From NCBI GenBank assembly GCA_963575745.1, contig CAUYUJ010014559.1, forward strand, positions 251,869 through 315,868: DNA of 64,000 nt, read 5' to 3'. Of this stretch, positions 21,741 through 31,443 are shown piece by piece. Position numbers and translations under genes: made by a program. The DNA comes from Prorocentrum cordatum. Lineage: Eukaryota > Sar > Dinophyceae > Prorocentrales > Prorocentraceae. Each line of letters opens with the position of its first letter. The first letter of the stretch is position 1. The notes under the pieces were generated by a model. The model was not told the origin of the DNA. It ran no database searches and worked only from the letters and a program-made list of their open reading frames with translations.

Positions 21741-22158
21741 TCACACATGTTGCAACAACTTGTAAACTGAAGACGCCCATTGTTGTCTCGGTCGTCCGCG
21801 TCTGCGCTTGCAAGCCCAACTCTTCGGCGACCCATCGCCATTGCAGAGAACCCGATGCACCAAAGCTGTATGCCCATGCGCGACAATCTTCTCGTACAGC
21901 TTCATTTGTCTACCAGCCAAAACTTGCGATAGCGGTTCCGCCCCAGCCTGGCCCAGAACGCTTGCGTTGTTGACACGTGATATGAAAGAAGGTGGAATCC
22001 CAAGAGTGCGTCGCAAACATCGGCAATGGAAGGCATCGAGCTGGCATCTGTCTGCTTTCAGCCACCACAAAGCATCCAAATACTATCATAGTTTGTTCAA
22101 GACACTGCCGTCGTAGATCTTGTGCTTCCGCTTCCATCCAAGAGATGCGTGCGACCAA
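21741..22158 (-). pseudogene. LINE(-) C-terminal region
   Basis: Frame 22079-21741 reads LDAFHCRCLRRTLGIPPSFI, SRVNNASVLGQAGAEPLSQV, and near the end CKRRRGRPRQQW. This is the typical tail of RTE/jockey-like reverse transcriptases: the rclRrilgI and SRVsN blocks, then a basic RRGRPR motif before the stop at 21741. The preceding residues sit in the overlapping frame 22158-21910, so one frame change is present. Confidence 0.6.
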
Positions 22159-23349
22159 AGCTTGTTGAGTTGCTTGAACAGCTTACTTGCCTCTCCCAAT
22201 CTTCTGCATAGCTCCGCCGACGCTCTGCCGTCACATGTAAGCAAACCTCCCAAATATACGGCGGCCCGTACAGTCTTCACGCCACCACCACTTGGTGTCG
22301 GAACTTTTTGATTCGTGGAGATCTGCATTTGTATTGTCTTCCTCCAGTTAGGCTCCAAACCATAGTTGCGCCCCTCGTCAACGATAGCTTTCAACATGTT
22401 CTGGAGGTTTGACTGGTATGTGGAGACTATCAATGTGTGTGTGTCGTCGGCATGAAGAACATCCCGGGTGACCACGTATCTGGGCTCCTCGTCCAGGTGT
22501 AGCGAGCCGACGGCGTCGTGCAGCATGACAGTCTGGATTGCTATGAATGAGTATGGAAAAAAGGAGCATCCCTGGGCGATTCCAGCGTTCTGTCGTCTCG
22601 GTGGAGGTGCCAGCGTGGTCTCGGATGACGAAGGAGCGGGACATGGGAAGTCGGCAGGGGTTCCAAATCTCAACAAAGCGTTCCGCATTGAATCTGGCTT
22701 TAACCTGTCGAACGCTGTTGCCCAGTCCAGCATTAGCACCAAAAGTCTCCCGTCCAGATTCGAATGCACAGCATCCATCATGCGTCTCACAAGCATCAGG
22801 GCGTCTGCTGTTCCACATCCTGGGCGAAAGCCGTATAAGCCGTATTGAGAGCCACGCGTGCGTGTTTCGAGACTTTCTTGCAACAATTTCTGGTGTATCA
22901 GTGCCGCCAAAATTTTGCATCGAACTGAAAGTGATGAATTTGGTCTGCCTCCAGGAATCCAGAATAGATATCTTATCCCAACCTTGCTGACATAAACGTA
23001 GTAACACACCATTTGCGTTCCCATCACACATAAGTACCTTCCAGAAATCAGAAGGGATCTTGTCGGGGCCCGCTGATTTTCCAGATTTGAGCTCCCGCAA
23101 GACCTTCAACAACTCATCCATCGTAAAATCATTTGTTCGGATAAGTAAAGCATCACCAATCGGTTGGCGATCTGCTGGTTGTAATTCAGGAAATCGGTTT
23201 TGCCTTTGCACTGATTCGAAGTAGTCGGCCATGATGTTTGCCCGTTCGGCCGTGTCGGATAATGTCCCGTCTGATTTCTTAATGGCGGCATGTTTGATCG
23301 GCTTCGGCTTGCGACGGTATCGCACAGCGTCCCATGCGCCTCCCCCCAA
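22086..23349 (-). pseudogene. LINE(-) reverse transcriptase
   Basis: Frame 23349-22950 carries FTMDELLKVLRELKSGKSAG followed by PDKIPSDFWKVL, the block before the palm. After a frame change, 23027-22086 carries LYGFRPGCGTADAL, motif A LLVLMLDWATAFDRL, a damaged motif B (NAGIAQGCSFFPYSF) and motif C VLHADDTHTLIVS with the Asp pair intact. PTPSGGGVKTVRAAVYLGGL and a DGRASAELCRRLGEASKLF block follow. It would copy element RNA onto nicked target DNA; the broken frame makes this copy inactive. Confidence 0.8.
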
Positions 23350-23396
23350 ATGTTATTCCAGCCATGTCTTGCGGTCTTGCTTGCCAGACTTGCGGA

Positions 23397-24323
23397 TCAT
23401 ATTGTTGAGGAGCTTTTCGATGGTGTATTCTCAGATTGGCCACACATGTTCCGCTCCGCAATCAAATCGACGGTCTGTTGACTTGTCCACGGGTGTCTGG
23501 GCTGGTCGGCCTTGAGTGGTAAGGTCGATGCCGCTACATGGAAAGCTTGATGCATGTTTGACGCGGCTTCCTCCAAAGTGCAATTCTGGTAGTCTGCGCA
23601 AATTGCGTTGGCGAAGGCTCGCGCGAACACCTTCTGAGTCACATTATCTTTCAACAACGCCTCATCGACGCGCTTCTTCTTGTGGGACTCCTCTACTTTG
23701 AACTGCATTGAGGTGTTCGCAACCGTGAGAAAACGTTGTGTGTTTAATGCAACGCCCCGGCACGTCCAAACATCAACAATAGTGGTGGTGTAGTCTTGAT
23801 GGCAGAATATATGGTCGATCTGTCCAAAACCTCATTCGCCGATATTTGCCATTGGTGGTACACCCAAATCGCGGTAAGAGACTTTTCGATGATCAGGTTG
23901 ATCGAACATTGTATGGGCCTCCGTGAGGTCGCAGGCAACACAACATTCAGTCAGAAGGCTCTGGTTCGAGTGGGATTCGTTGCTGTATGCGTGCGCAGTC
24001 TCGTACACGTGCGGGCCGATGATGTCTTCTTCGCCAGCCTTCACTCGGCCAAGTCCGACGTTGAAGTGTCCAAGGATACACGTTGTAGAGTGCCTGGTGT
24101 CGGGGCGAACCACGTCCTGGAGTCTATGGAAAAATGCCATTCTGCCATCCTGATGTCCTCGAGGATCTGTGAATGCAGTGCCGTGCGGCCCACCTCGAAA
24201 GCCAGGGCCCCCACAGCCAATGCGAGAATATGGCGTGCATGGATATGTTCGTGTCGTTAGCGATGCTGCTGAATGAATTCGTAACCGATTTGGGCTTATA
24301 GTGGCAGTAGGGCCGACTGCCAT
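23397..24323 (-). pseudogene. LINE(-) endonuclease remnant and linker
   Basis: Frame 24323-23832 contains STTCILGHFNVGLGRVKAGE followed by EDIIGPHVYETAHAYSNE. This matches the GDFN...G.....IG.H block of apurinic-endonuclease-type LINE nucleases, with His replacing the Asp of GDFN. CDLTEAHTMFDQPDHRKVSY fits the next conserved block. Frame 23708-23397 (SHKKKRVDEALLKDNVTQKV) is the helical stretch before the reverse transcriptase. The N-terminal catalytic blocks are not recognisable. Confidence 0.5.
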
Positions 24324-24350
24324 AGGTGAAACACTTCCGTGGGCAATTTT

Positions 24351-25561
24351 CTATTCGCCAGGGCGCCTCCCAGCGCCCTTCTGCATCCCCTTCCCGGCGC
24401 TTCCTCCCTTCATGCCCATCGACGCCCGAGCCAAAAGTTCACGTGATTGCACGTTCAGTTCTTTGATGCGGGGGTTGTCGTGCAACGTATACCACGTAGC
24501 CCAGGCTCCCACCCACTCGTACTCGACATTGAAACCCTCAACCTTAGCTGTAAGTGCGTGCTCACCTCCTACGGTCATGGTGTAGTGGGAATCGATGGGC
24601 GGGCCCACGTCGACGGAGACGTGGTACAGTATGCAATATTCATCTTTCAACAACCGCTTGAGGCCCAGGCAGAAATTTCGAGTTGCCCGGTCCTGTGGGG
24701 AGCGGTCTTGGGTAGCCCAAACGTTCTTCTCCCCGCTTCAGAGGCTGGCACGTCGTAGAAGATCAACTGCGAGGTCCCGAAAGGATGTATTCTGGAACTC
24801 TGCAAACAAGATCCCCCTGATGTCCCCTTGGCGGAGATTTTCTCTGGCATAGGCCCTGCCATATCGACAAGCTTCTCCTTCAGCCATGCGGCGGCCTTCT
24901 CGAGGCCATCCAACTCCCCCCAATTTCCAATCACCATGCTTAAGGCACGCTTGTCCACGACCTCGGGGGACACGTGCGTCTTGTCGCCAGCCTTCTTCCC
25001 CTCCTCATTCACCATAGAATCTTGGATGTACTCGTGGATCTTGGCCTCCACGGAATCAATGATTGGGAACGCCTTCTGATCAACAGTCGTGCAGATGGTC
25101 TCGAGTTTGTCGATCCGCACGTCGTTCATGCTCAGGCGTTGCTCCAAGTGGTCCAGGCGCACGTTCATCTTGGAAAAGTCGTTGCGAAGCCCATCAACCG
25201 TACTGGGCATGGGGCCCAGCTGTTCCTTCAGAAGGGTCGCGATGCCCTGCATGGTGACGTGCTCCCGGGGCGGCTCCTGGATGAGCTCATCCTCGTCATC
25301 TTTCTCCACCTCCCCCTCGTCTGCTGCATGCGAACGTAACCTGCATTGCCCTGCCCCTCGTGCTGCTCGGTCACATCCCCGAGTAATGGGGCGAAGGGGG
25401 AGTTTGGACCATGCCCAGTGCGCGCCATTTTCTGCTCCTTCATGCTCTCCCAAGGGTTGGTTAACACATGTTTGACGGGTGTGCCGGCCAGACGCGTATG
25501 TTTCGAGGCAGGCGGCGACGCCATCATTTGTTCCATTTTGCTTCGAAATTGAGAGTGACAC
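24351..25561 (-). pseudogene. LINE(-) ORF1-like protein
   Basis: Frame 25561-24647 has DFSKMNVRLDHLEQRLSMND, VRIDKLETICTTVDQK (a heptad-like coiled coil) and VDKRALSMVIGNWGELDGLE, which looks like the first strand and helix of an RRM-like fold. A second frame, 24653-24351, contains VDVGPPIDSHYTMTVGGEHA and ends in a basic MGMKGGSAGKGM tail. A coiled coil followed by RRM-like sequence is typical of RNA-binding LINE ORF1 proteins. A frame change near 24650 breaks it. Confidence 0.55.
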
Positions 25562-25649
25562 GAGTCGCCATGATGTATGTGCGATGTGGCGCTGAGAACC
25601 AGAAGGAAAATCATGTGAGTGGGGAAGTATTGTGAGAGTGAAAGCCTTG

Positions 25650-25695
25650 AACCTTGAGCTCGCTTTGAGCCAAAGATGGACCTTGAGCCAAATGA
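25650..25695 (-). other. Stacked relic dinoflagellate spliced leaders (LINE -)
   Basis: Read on the minus strand from 25695, TCATTTGGCTCAAG is followed by CCATCTTTGGCTCAAAG and then GAGCTCAAGG. These are successive degenerate copies of the spliced-leader 3' half (CCATTTTGGCTCAAG). They sit directly upstream of ORF1 and mark the 5' end of the retroposed transcript. Confidence 0.7.
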
Positions 25696-25699
25696 ACTC

Positions 25700-26585
25700 G
25701 CCTTCACCCAGCGCACACCTTCTATACTGTGTGTGGCGGCCCCGCAGGGCTGACCCGCTTGCTCAGAATTTGCCTCGTACACGCTCGGTGCCGGGCGCTT
25801 TCTCGTCATCGTGTCGGGGGAACGGTATACGCCAGGGCCACCACTGGAGTGCGAAGTTAGTCGCGCTTCGCGGTCAGAGTGATTTCGGGGCGAGGAAAAG
25901 TCCCTCACTGTTCCGGAGGGGGTCGGCACGAAAGCGCGAAGATATTCGCGCTTCGCGGAGCGTGCGGCGCGAAAACAGTTGTTGTTGTGTTATCTGTTCG
26001 AGTCGGAGATGCGCCTCCAGCAGAAGCGCATCATACTGGTGGGCCCTCCTGCGTCCCACTCCAGGCCTGGTGCGGCCTCGAGGCGTCCTCCCCTTCTTGG
26101 TCGTCCCTGTGTGACCTGCTTGCCGCGCCGCTCCCGCCTGTGATGCCTACATGTCCCGAGCGCACAAGTGCAGCCTCAACTGGGACGACGACCGAACAGC
26201 ACGCACCCGTGCCCGGGGGACGGAGGGGGCTATGGGTGCGTGTTGTCGGAAGGTGCTCCCCGCTCAAACGGGAGCCTCCCCAGGTTCCGACAACCCGCAC
26301 CTATACCCATAGGCAGTCTTCTTTCTTCCGACCCCCATATGGGTATGAGTGTGTGTATGTGTGTGTGTGTTGTTCGTTCGTCATGGGAGCCGAGTGCGGT
26401 GGCCCAGTGTGCAGCCCACCCCATGGACTCATCTGTGATCCAGCGGTCGTGCCCACGTGACCCCTTAGTGCACGGTTTTGTCAGTTCCTCCGCTCTTCAC
26501 TTGCATCTTCGGGGGGTCTCGTGAGTCCTACAATTGATGTCTTTTCTTATGCCCCACGCGGGCTCTTTGCGGGCTCGACGCGGAA
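25700..26585. other. No gene seen
   Basis: Unique sequence with a short GT run near 26350. Open frames such as that at 25879-26460 (+) have no motif and unlikely composition. I see no repeat shared with the rest of the window. Confidence 0.4.
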
Positions 26586-27535
26586 TTGGCAGGGATTCGA
26601 CGCGGATTCGGCATGGATTCGACGTGGATTCGACGAGTCCGACATCGATTCGACGCGGATTCGATACGGATTGGGGCGGGACCGGGCAGGCAATGGAGGG
26701 AAGAGCCAGGAGGGGGGAGAAAGGAGGAGGAGGAGCAGGAGGAGGAGGAGGAGGAGGGACGATGAGGGAGAAGCGAGGAGAGAGGAGGGACGAGAAGGGG
26801 GGGGGAGGAGGGAGTGGAAGAGGGAGAGGAGGAGGGAGGGGGGGTCCTCCGCTCCAGGCGCGGCGCGGCCTCGAGGCCTGGTGTTGCCCGAGGCTCCAGG
26901 TCGACCGCGCCCTGGAGGGCCACGAGGCTGGAGGAGGAGGAGGAGGAGGAGGAGGAGGAGGAGGAGGAGGAGGAGGAAGAGGGAGGAGCGGAAGGAGAGA
27001 GGAGGAGGAGGAGGAGGAGGGGAAGAGGAGGAGGAGGAGAGGAGGAGGAGAGGAGGAGGAGGAGGAGGAGGAGGAGGAGGAGGAGGGAGGAGGGGAGGAG
27101 GAGGAGGGAGGAGGAGGAGGAGGAGGAGGAGGAGGAGGAGGAGGGGAGGAGGTGGGGGAGAGGATGAGGGAGGGGAGGAGGAGGAGGAGGGAAAGGAGGA
27201 GAAGGAGGGAAAGGAGGAGGACTAGGACGATGGCCTGCCTCCGAAGTGGCAGGTCCAAGAGGGCGAGGGAGGATGAAGAGGAGGAGGAGGAGGAGGAGGA
27301 GGAGGAGGAGGAGGAGGAGGAGGAGGGAGATGATGACGGTGATGCTGATGCTGATGATGGTGTTGATGATGTTGTTGATGATGATGATGATGCTGATGGT
27401 GATTATGTTGATGTTGTTGATGAGGTTGATGATTCTGATGATGATGTTGATGATGACGATGATGACGATGATGGTGATGATGATGCTGATGGTGATGACG
27501 ATGCTGATGATGGTGCTGCTGCTGATGCCGATGCC

Positions 27536-27569
<34 letters not shown>

Positions 27570-27835
27570 CTTATGATGCTTATGATGATGCTGATGCTGA
27601 TGCTGATGCTGGTGCTGATGCTGATGCTGATGCTGATGCTGATGCTGATGCATGCCGATGATGATACTGATTATGATATTGATGATATTGATGGTGTTGC
27701 TGTTGATGATGCTGATGGTGATGATGATACTGATGATGGTGATGACGCTGAGTATGCTGATGATGATGCTGATGATGATGGTGATGATGCTGATGATGGT
27801 GATGCTGGTGATGATTATGACAGTGACTCCGCGAA
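26586..27835. repeat. ATTCGACG short repeats, then GGA and GAT microsatellites
   Basis: About 26586-26690 holds imperfect copies of GGATTCGACG. About 26700-27330 is a GGA/GAG tract with brief unique islands (near 26830-26930). About 27330-27830 is TGATGC/GATGAT. All frames are open and give Glu-, Asp-, Gly- or His-rich artefacts. Confidence 0.9.
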
Positions 27836-27844
27836 ACTTGATGT

Positions 27845-28135
27845 GAATGTTGAGACGATTGTGCGCGGCGCTACGGCGAACGCCACATAGTGAAACGACC
27901 TGCCCTCATTCCGTGAAGGTCATGCATGTATTACAACGAAAGAGCACGGCGCGTAGGCGAGAGCCACATTTGAAAGCGAGCCGCGTTCAAGTTGAAAAGT
28001 TGTTTAATCAAACATGTTGCAGACGAATGTGTGCGGCGCTAAGGCGAGAGCCACATTTTGGACGTTGCCTGCCCTCCATCTGTGAAACTTTTTCCCAATT
28101 GAAAGTTCCAGGATCATGAATTGTGAAGACGTATG
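27845..28135. repeat. 82-bp satellite, first array
   Basis: About three and a half copies of a unit containing GACGAATGTGTGCGGCGCTA, AGGCGAGAGCCACATTTTG and CCTGCCCTCCATC. The CCACAT landmarks are spaced about 82-87 bp. The same unit forms a second array at 61600-61925, 33 kb away. Confidence 0.75.
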
Positions 28136-28199
28136 TGGCGAAACGCCTGGGCCGCCCTTCCGACTGGCCTGGAAGTGCGACATGGAGTAATGGTTCTCA

Positions 28200-28619
28200 A
28201 GCAACAGGAATGGGGGTGGAGGAGGAGGAGGACGACGACGACGAGGCGGAGGAGGAGGGAGGATGAGGGAGGAGTAAAAGGGGGGAGAAGGAGGGGGAGG
28301 AGGAGGAGGAGAAGGAGGAGGAGGAGGAGGAGAAGGAGGAGGACGAGGAGGAGGAGGAGGACGAGAAGGAGGGGGAGGAAGAGGAGGACGAGGAGGACGA
28401 GGACGAGGACGAGGACGAGGAGACGAGGAGGAGGAGGGGTGGAAAGGAGGGGAGGAGGAGGAGGAGGAGGAGGAGGAGGAGGAAAAGGAGGGAGAGGAGT
28501 AGGAGGAGGAGGAGAGGAGACGGACGAGTTGGAGGAGGGGGAGGAGGAGGGGGAGGAGGAGGAGGAGGAGGGAGGAGGAGGAGGAGGAGGAGGAGGAGGA
28601 GGAGGAGGAGGAAGAGGAG
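28200..28619. repeat. GGA microsatellite abutting the WD40 exon
   Basis: Dense GGA/GAG tract that ends directly at the first recognisable WD40 codons (28620). On the opposite strand it is CCT/CTC, and on the coding strand it is purine, so the usual polypyrimidine tract ahead of an acceptor is absent. Confidence 0.85.
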
Positions 28620-28760
28620 GGCCACGAGGGTTGCGTCAACGCCGTGGCCTGGCGCAGCGACGGCTCGGTGCTCTGCTCCGGCAGCGACGACGCGCACCTC
28701 TGCCTTTGGGACCACTCTTCTGAACTCCAGCTCGCCGCCCGCCTGCGCACTGCCCACCAG
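28620..28760 (+). CDS. WD40 gene, first WD-repeat exon
   Basis: Reads GHEGCVNAVAWRSDGSVLCS then GSDDAHLCLWDHSSELQLAA and RLRTAHQ. GH...N..AW...G..L.SGSDD....W is a textbook WD40 repeat, and GHEGCVN/SGSDD is how the first repeat of WDTC1/DCAF-type proteins begins. These proteins form beta-propellers that hold substrates for CUL4-DDB1 ubiquitin ligases; that role is inferred from the family only. The exon ends CACCAG before GCAGGG, a GC donor. The boundary is marked by a shared CCAGGC at both intron ends (28757 and 29226). Confidence 0.85.
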
Positions 28761-29229
28761 GCAGGGCTCGTTTCGGCGCCTGCGGCTTCGAGTTCGAGCC
28801 GAGTTCGATTTCGGTTACGATTTCGATTCGGTTCGATGTCGGTTTCTCATGGGGGGCATCCGATTCGATTTCTCATCGGATCCCGATTCCGATTCGATCT
28901 TGATTTTGCTTTGGATTCGGATTTCTCATTGGAGGGCCTTATTAGCTTGGGAGCCGTTTGGGGGTCTTTGGTGGCCCAGCAATGTTCCGGCCAGCAGGAA
29001 GGGCGGGCAGGTTCGAGGTTCTGGGCTTGGGAAGGTTTTCTACCCTTTTCGGCCTCTGGGTTCGCTTTCGGGACAGTAAGTGAAGACGGGTCCAGAGTGA
29101 AAAAACGCACATGATGGACCCGGGGAGTGGTCTGGGGACCGATTTTGAACTGATTTGGCTTCATCCCCTCGTCCTGACCGTTTTCTGGGGTCCCAACCAG
29201 CTCAGACCCTCAGCCGCCTACAACTCCAG

Positions 29230-29289
29230 GCCAACATATTCTGCTGCAAGTTCCTCGCGCCAGAGCTGCTCGCGTCCTGCTCCCTGGAC
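29230..29289 (+). CDS. WD40 gene, exon 'ANIFCCKFLAP'
   Basis: Exactly 20 codons, ANIFCCKFLAPELLASCSLD, after the acceptor CTCCAG. Joined to the previous exon it gives TAHQANIFCCKFLAPELLAS, matching the HxANIFxxKFLP motif that is diagnostic for WDTC1/DCAF-type proteins between WD repeats 1 and 2. The last codons (CTG GAC) overlap the 5-bp duplication that flanks the next intron. Confidence 0.85.
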
Positions 29290-29489
29290 TCGAAGAAGAC
29301 AACAATGACATAAACAAACTTTCGGAGGTCCGTGCGGATTTCCTGGGTCTGCGCTGGGCCCCCTGGCGGCGCCTCCAGCGCCGCTGGCGCGCGCCGCGCG
29401 CCAAGACAAGGGCCCAGCGCCGATCCAAGGAGTCCGCGCGGACCTCCGAAAGCTGTTGCATATGGCGTTTGTTTTTTCCTTCCATGGAC
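29285..29489 (+). mobile_element. Intron formed by a TIR element with TGGAC duplication (introner, family A)
   Basis: A 200-bp insertion between codons of one WD repeat. TGGAC occurs at 29285-29289 and again at 29485-29489. Removing one copy and everything between restores CTG GAC GGC AGC in frame (LDGSVCLVD). Inside, the left arm (29318-29362, CTTTCGGAGGTCCGTGCGG) and right arm (29410-29453, CGCGGACCTCCGAAAGC) are inverted repeats around a GC-rich loop. Outer flanks (TCGAAGAAGAC... and ...TTTTTTCCTTCCA) are also roughly complementary. No rotation through the duplication gives a GT/GC...AG intron, so splicing would be non-canonical here. Confidence 0.8.
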
Positions 29490-29649
29490 GGCAGCGTGTG
29501 CCTGGTGGACGCCCGCGCCGAGCGGGTGACCCAGGCGTGGTCCCTCCACGCGGGCGCCGCGCAGCGCCTGGTGGTCGACGCGGGCGACGACTCCACAGTC
29601 CTGTCGTGTGGCGACGACGGCACCGTCAGGCGCCTCGACCGGCGCGAAG
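29490..29649 (+). CDS. WD40 gene, second WD-repeat exon
   Basis: Reads GSVCLVDARAERVTQAWSLH, AGAAQRLVVDAGDDSTVLSC and GDDGTVRRLDRRE. It completes repeat 2 (ASCSLDGSVCLVD) and gives repeat 3 (SCGDDGTVRRLDRRE), in the place of the 'EDGLIRQYDLRE' block of WDTC1-type proteins. It ends GAAG before GCTCCG, a GC donor, in phase 1. It follows the TIR-derived intron directly. Confidence 0.85.
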
Positions 29650-29689
29650 GCTCCGGGGCAACGTCGGGGAGGGCATACGCAGGCTCGGG

Positions 29690-29840
29690 GGGGACGCATC
29701 GACACCCCACCGCCCTCTGATCGCCGATAGGGGCCCGACAATCAGCCCGCCCCGCCCGGGAGCGTACGGTGTCACTGTCGGGGGCCTGTCGCGGATCTGT
29801 CGGCGGTGCATTGCCGACTCCGGGTCGATGTCCCCCCCCT
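29690..29840. mobile_element. TIR mini-element, family B (copy in WD40 intron)
   Basis: Inverted arms GCATCGAC...TGATCGCCGATAGGGGCCC and GGGGCCTGTCGCGGATC...GGGTCGATG surround GGGAGCGTACGG. The same family occurs at about 18.6, 51.0 and 60.7 kb. It lies within the intron 29650-30103. Confidence 0.6.
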
Positions 29841-30103
29841 CCCAACCAGGGCCCATGCCGATCCAATCGATCCGATTCGATATCGATTCTGGCCAGCCCG
29901 ATCCGATTCGATTCCGATACGCGAGGATCCGATGCGGCCCTCTGCTCGGATGGCGCTGTTGAGCATCCTGGCTCGGCCGTTTCGATTCGATTTCGACTCT
30001 GTGCCGATGCGGCCCAGTTCAATGCACAGTTCGATCCGATCGAATTTACCGACTCGATGCTGACTGATCCTGCTGGTCCCCCTTGTGGCGTTCCCCCTCG
30101 CAG

Positions 30104-30225
30104 GTCTCCGCGGCCAGGGCATGCTCCTGGACTGGAGCCGGCGGGCGGCCAGTGCCTCGGGTCGCGTCTTCCCGAAGAAGAAACAGCGGCATGAGCAGAA
30201 ACGTCTGGGAAAAGGCTCGAGCTCG
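30104..30225 (+). CDS. WD40 gene, candidate linker exon
   Basis: After the acceptor TCGCAG the frame reads LRGQGMLLDWSRRAASASGR then VFPKKKQRHEQKRLGKG. Its phase (two bases, then codons) fits the phase-1 end of the preceding exon (GAA G + GT = Gly). WDTC1-type proteins have a short '..VLLDL..' linker between these repeats. No WD motif is visible, the 3' end is uncertain, and a family-D element begins at about 30222. It may be partly intronic. Confidence 0.45.
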
Positions 30226-30399
30226 CAGGAACTCGGGTTTCCCGACGTCTGTTTTTGACGGGCCCGCCCCGAATTTTGACGGTCCAATTTCCGTGGGATG
30301 TTTGCGGCGGGAGTTCGCGGCAAGTTTCAGATTGGGTCATGCCATTTTTCTGACGGCCCGTCAGGCCAGCCCGGGTCCCCGAACTCGAGCCTTACGTTT
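30222..30399. mobile_element. TIR mini-element, family D (copy at 30.3 kb)
   Basis: The left arm AACTCGGGTTTCCCGAC...TTTTTGACGGGC and right arm CTGACGGCCCGTCAGG...CCCCGAACTCGAGCC are inverted repeats. The sequence matches 34357-34537 along its length (GACGGTCCA, GCGGGAGTTCGCG, AGATTGGG). It is followed within about 15 bp by a family-A element. Confidence 0.6.
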
Positions 30400-30581
30400 T
30401 TCAGAATCAACGTTCGGAGGTCCTTGCGAGTTTCTTGGCTCGGCGCTGGGCCTCCTTGGCAGAGCCTCCAGCGCCGCCCTTGTCGCGCCCCGCGCGCCAA
30501 TGAGGGGGCCCAGTGCCGATGAAACAAATCCGCGCGGACTGACAGTTAAAAACAACTACTTATGCTGTTTTTTCTACTTCC
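30400..30581. mobile_element. TIR mini-element, family A (copy in WD40 intron)
   Basis: Left arm CGTTCGGAGGTCCTTGCG (from 30410) through CGGCGCTGGGCC, then a loop with CGCCCCGCGCGCC, then right arm GGGCCCAGTGCCGATG...CGCGCGGACTGACAG. As in the 29.3-kb copy, the 3' edge is TTTTTTCTACTTCC directly before WD40 codons (ATC GTC GGC). Confidence 0.6.
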
Positions 30582-30720
30582 ATCGTCGGCGCGTCGCTCG
30601 GTGGCGTGGGCATCAACTCCATCTGCTCCTGCGAAGGCAGGCCGCACCTGCTGGGCGTGGGCGGGGAGGATCCGTTCGCCTGGCTCTACGACCGCAGGCA
30701 GCTGGGGGAGCTCAGCGGAG
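30582..30720 (+). CDS. WD40 gene, third WD-repeat exon
   Basis: Reads IVGASLGGVGINSICSCEGR then PHLLGVGGEDPFAWLYDRRQ and LGELSGG. GVGxxDPFAWLYDRR matches the 'LAVGASGPFVRLYDIR' WD block of WDTC1/DCAF-type proteins. The acceptor lacks an AG at the codon boundary; the upstream edge is the family-A element. The 3' end is approximate (a GA donor GGAG/GAAAG is possible, but the phase to the next exon is unresolved). Confidence 0.75.
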
Positions 30721-31287
30721 GAAAGATACCCCGGCCCAGACCCTCTTGAGTCGTGACAAAAAGTCACGACGGCCGATTAGGTGCATATTTCTGCCTCCAG
30801 GGGCCCTCGCCAGGCCACGAGACCGTCACAAAAGGACTCAGGATGAAACATATGCCCTGTGGAAGGGGTCCAGGCCCCCGGGGATCCACGTCATTAAAAC
30901 AGCTCATGACGGCGGGTGTCTGGGAGATATCGTTACCATTCCCTTCTCGGCAAGGCTGAATTCGCTTCGGGATGCTTGCTGGCCAGAGCGCGCTGCGGGA
31001 GAGGTCCGGGCATTAGCGGTATCCGTATCTTTCGGGGTTCGATCATGGACCTCTTGTTGAACGCAACCGTCCAGTTTTCACGCCGAAGACCACTGGAATT
31101 TGCTGAAGACCGCCGAATGCTGTCAGAAAATCGCCGAAGACCGCCGACTACCATGCGATGGTTGCCGAAGACGGCCCAGGAGCGATTGGTAACAATTGTC
31201 CATCGCCGAAAACGTAAGTATCCCCCAGGAGCGTCACCTCACGGCCGCTGGCGAAGCTGCCTCGGCCCAACCGGTGTCCGTGTTCAG
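30721..31287. other. WD40 gene intron
   Basis: No coding signal. It includes short degenerate copies of CGCCGAAGACCGCCGA around 31080-31170, probably another decayed mini-element, and ends TGTTCAG at a good acceptor. Confidence 0.45.
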
Positions 31288-31443
31288 GGCGCCAGACACG
31301 CCGTGGGGCGCCAGCATGATAACCAGCGTGGCGCTGTCCCCCGACGGCGCCCGTCTGCTGGCGTCGTGGTCGGGCCACCATGTCTTCCAGTTCGGCACGG
31401 AGTGTGGGCTCTCCTGGCCAGACGCCGACGACGGGCTCATTCG
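31288..31443 (+). CDS. WD40 gene, fourth WD-repeat exon
   Basis: Reads APDTPWGASMITSVALSPDG, ARLLASWSGHHVFQFGTECG and LSWPDADDGLIR. The ITSVALSPDGARLLAS...VFQF block matches the 'ITYVTFSPDGxELLVNxGGEQVYLFD' repeat of the family. Acceptor TTCAG, donor CG/GTAGCA (GT). It ends in phase 2, which is restored by the first base of the next exon. Confidence 0.8.

Larger units (their letters stand above)
21700..25695 (-). mobile_element. LINE retrotransposon with relic spliced leaders at its 5' end
   Basis: Minus-strand order: relic spliced-leader stack (25695-25650), ORF1-like coiled-coil/RRM-like region (25561-24351), endonuclease remnants (24323-23832), a linker (23708-23397), reverse transcriptase (23349-22086) and a C-terminal basic block (22158-21741). 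The 3' boundary near 21700 is approximate. I could not prove a target duplication. Stops and frame changes in every domain mark it as dead. It differs in sequence type from the LINE at 42.8-48.0 kb. Confidence 0.75.

Noticed and set aside
26534-27661. 375-residue plus-strand Glu/Asp-rich frame
   Set aside because: GGA and GAT microsatellites lack stops in most frames; no non-repetitive domain is present.
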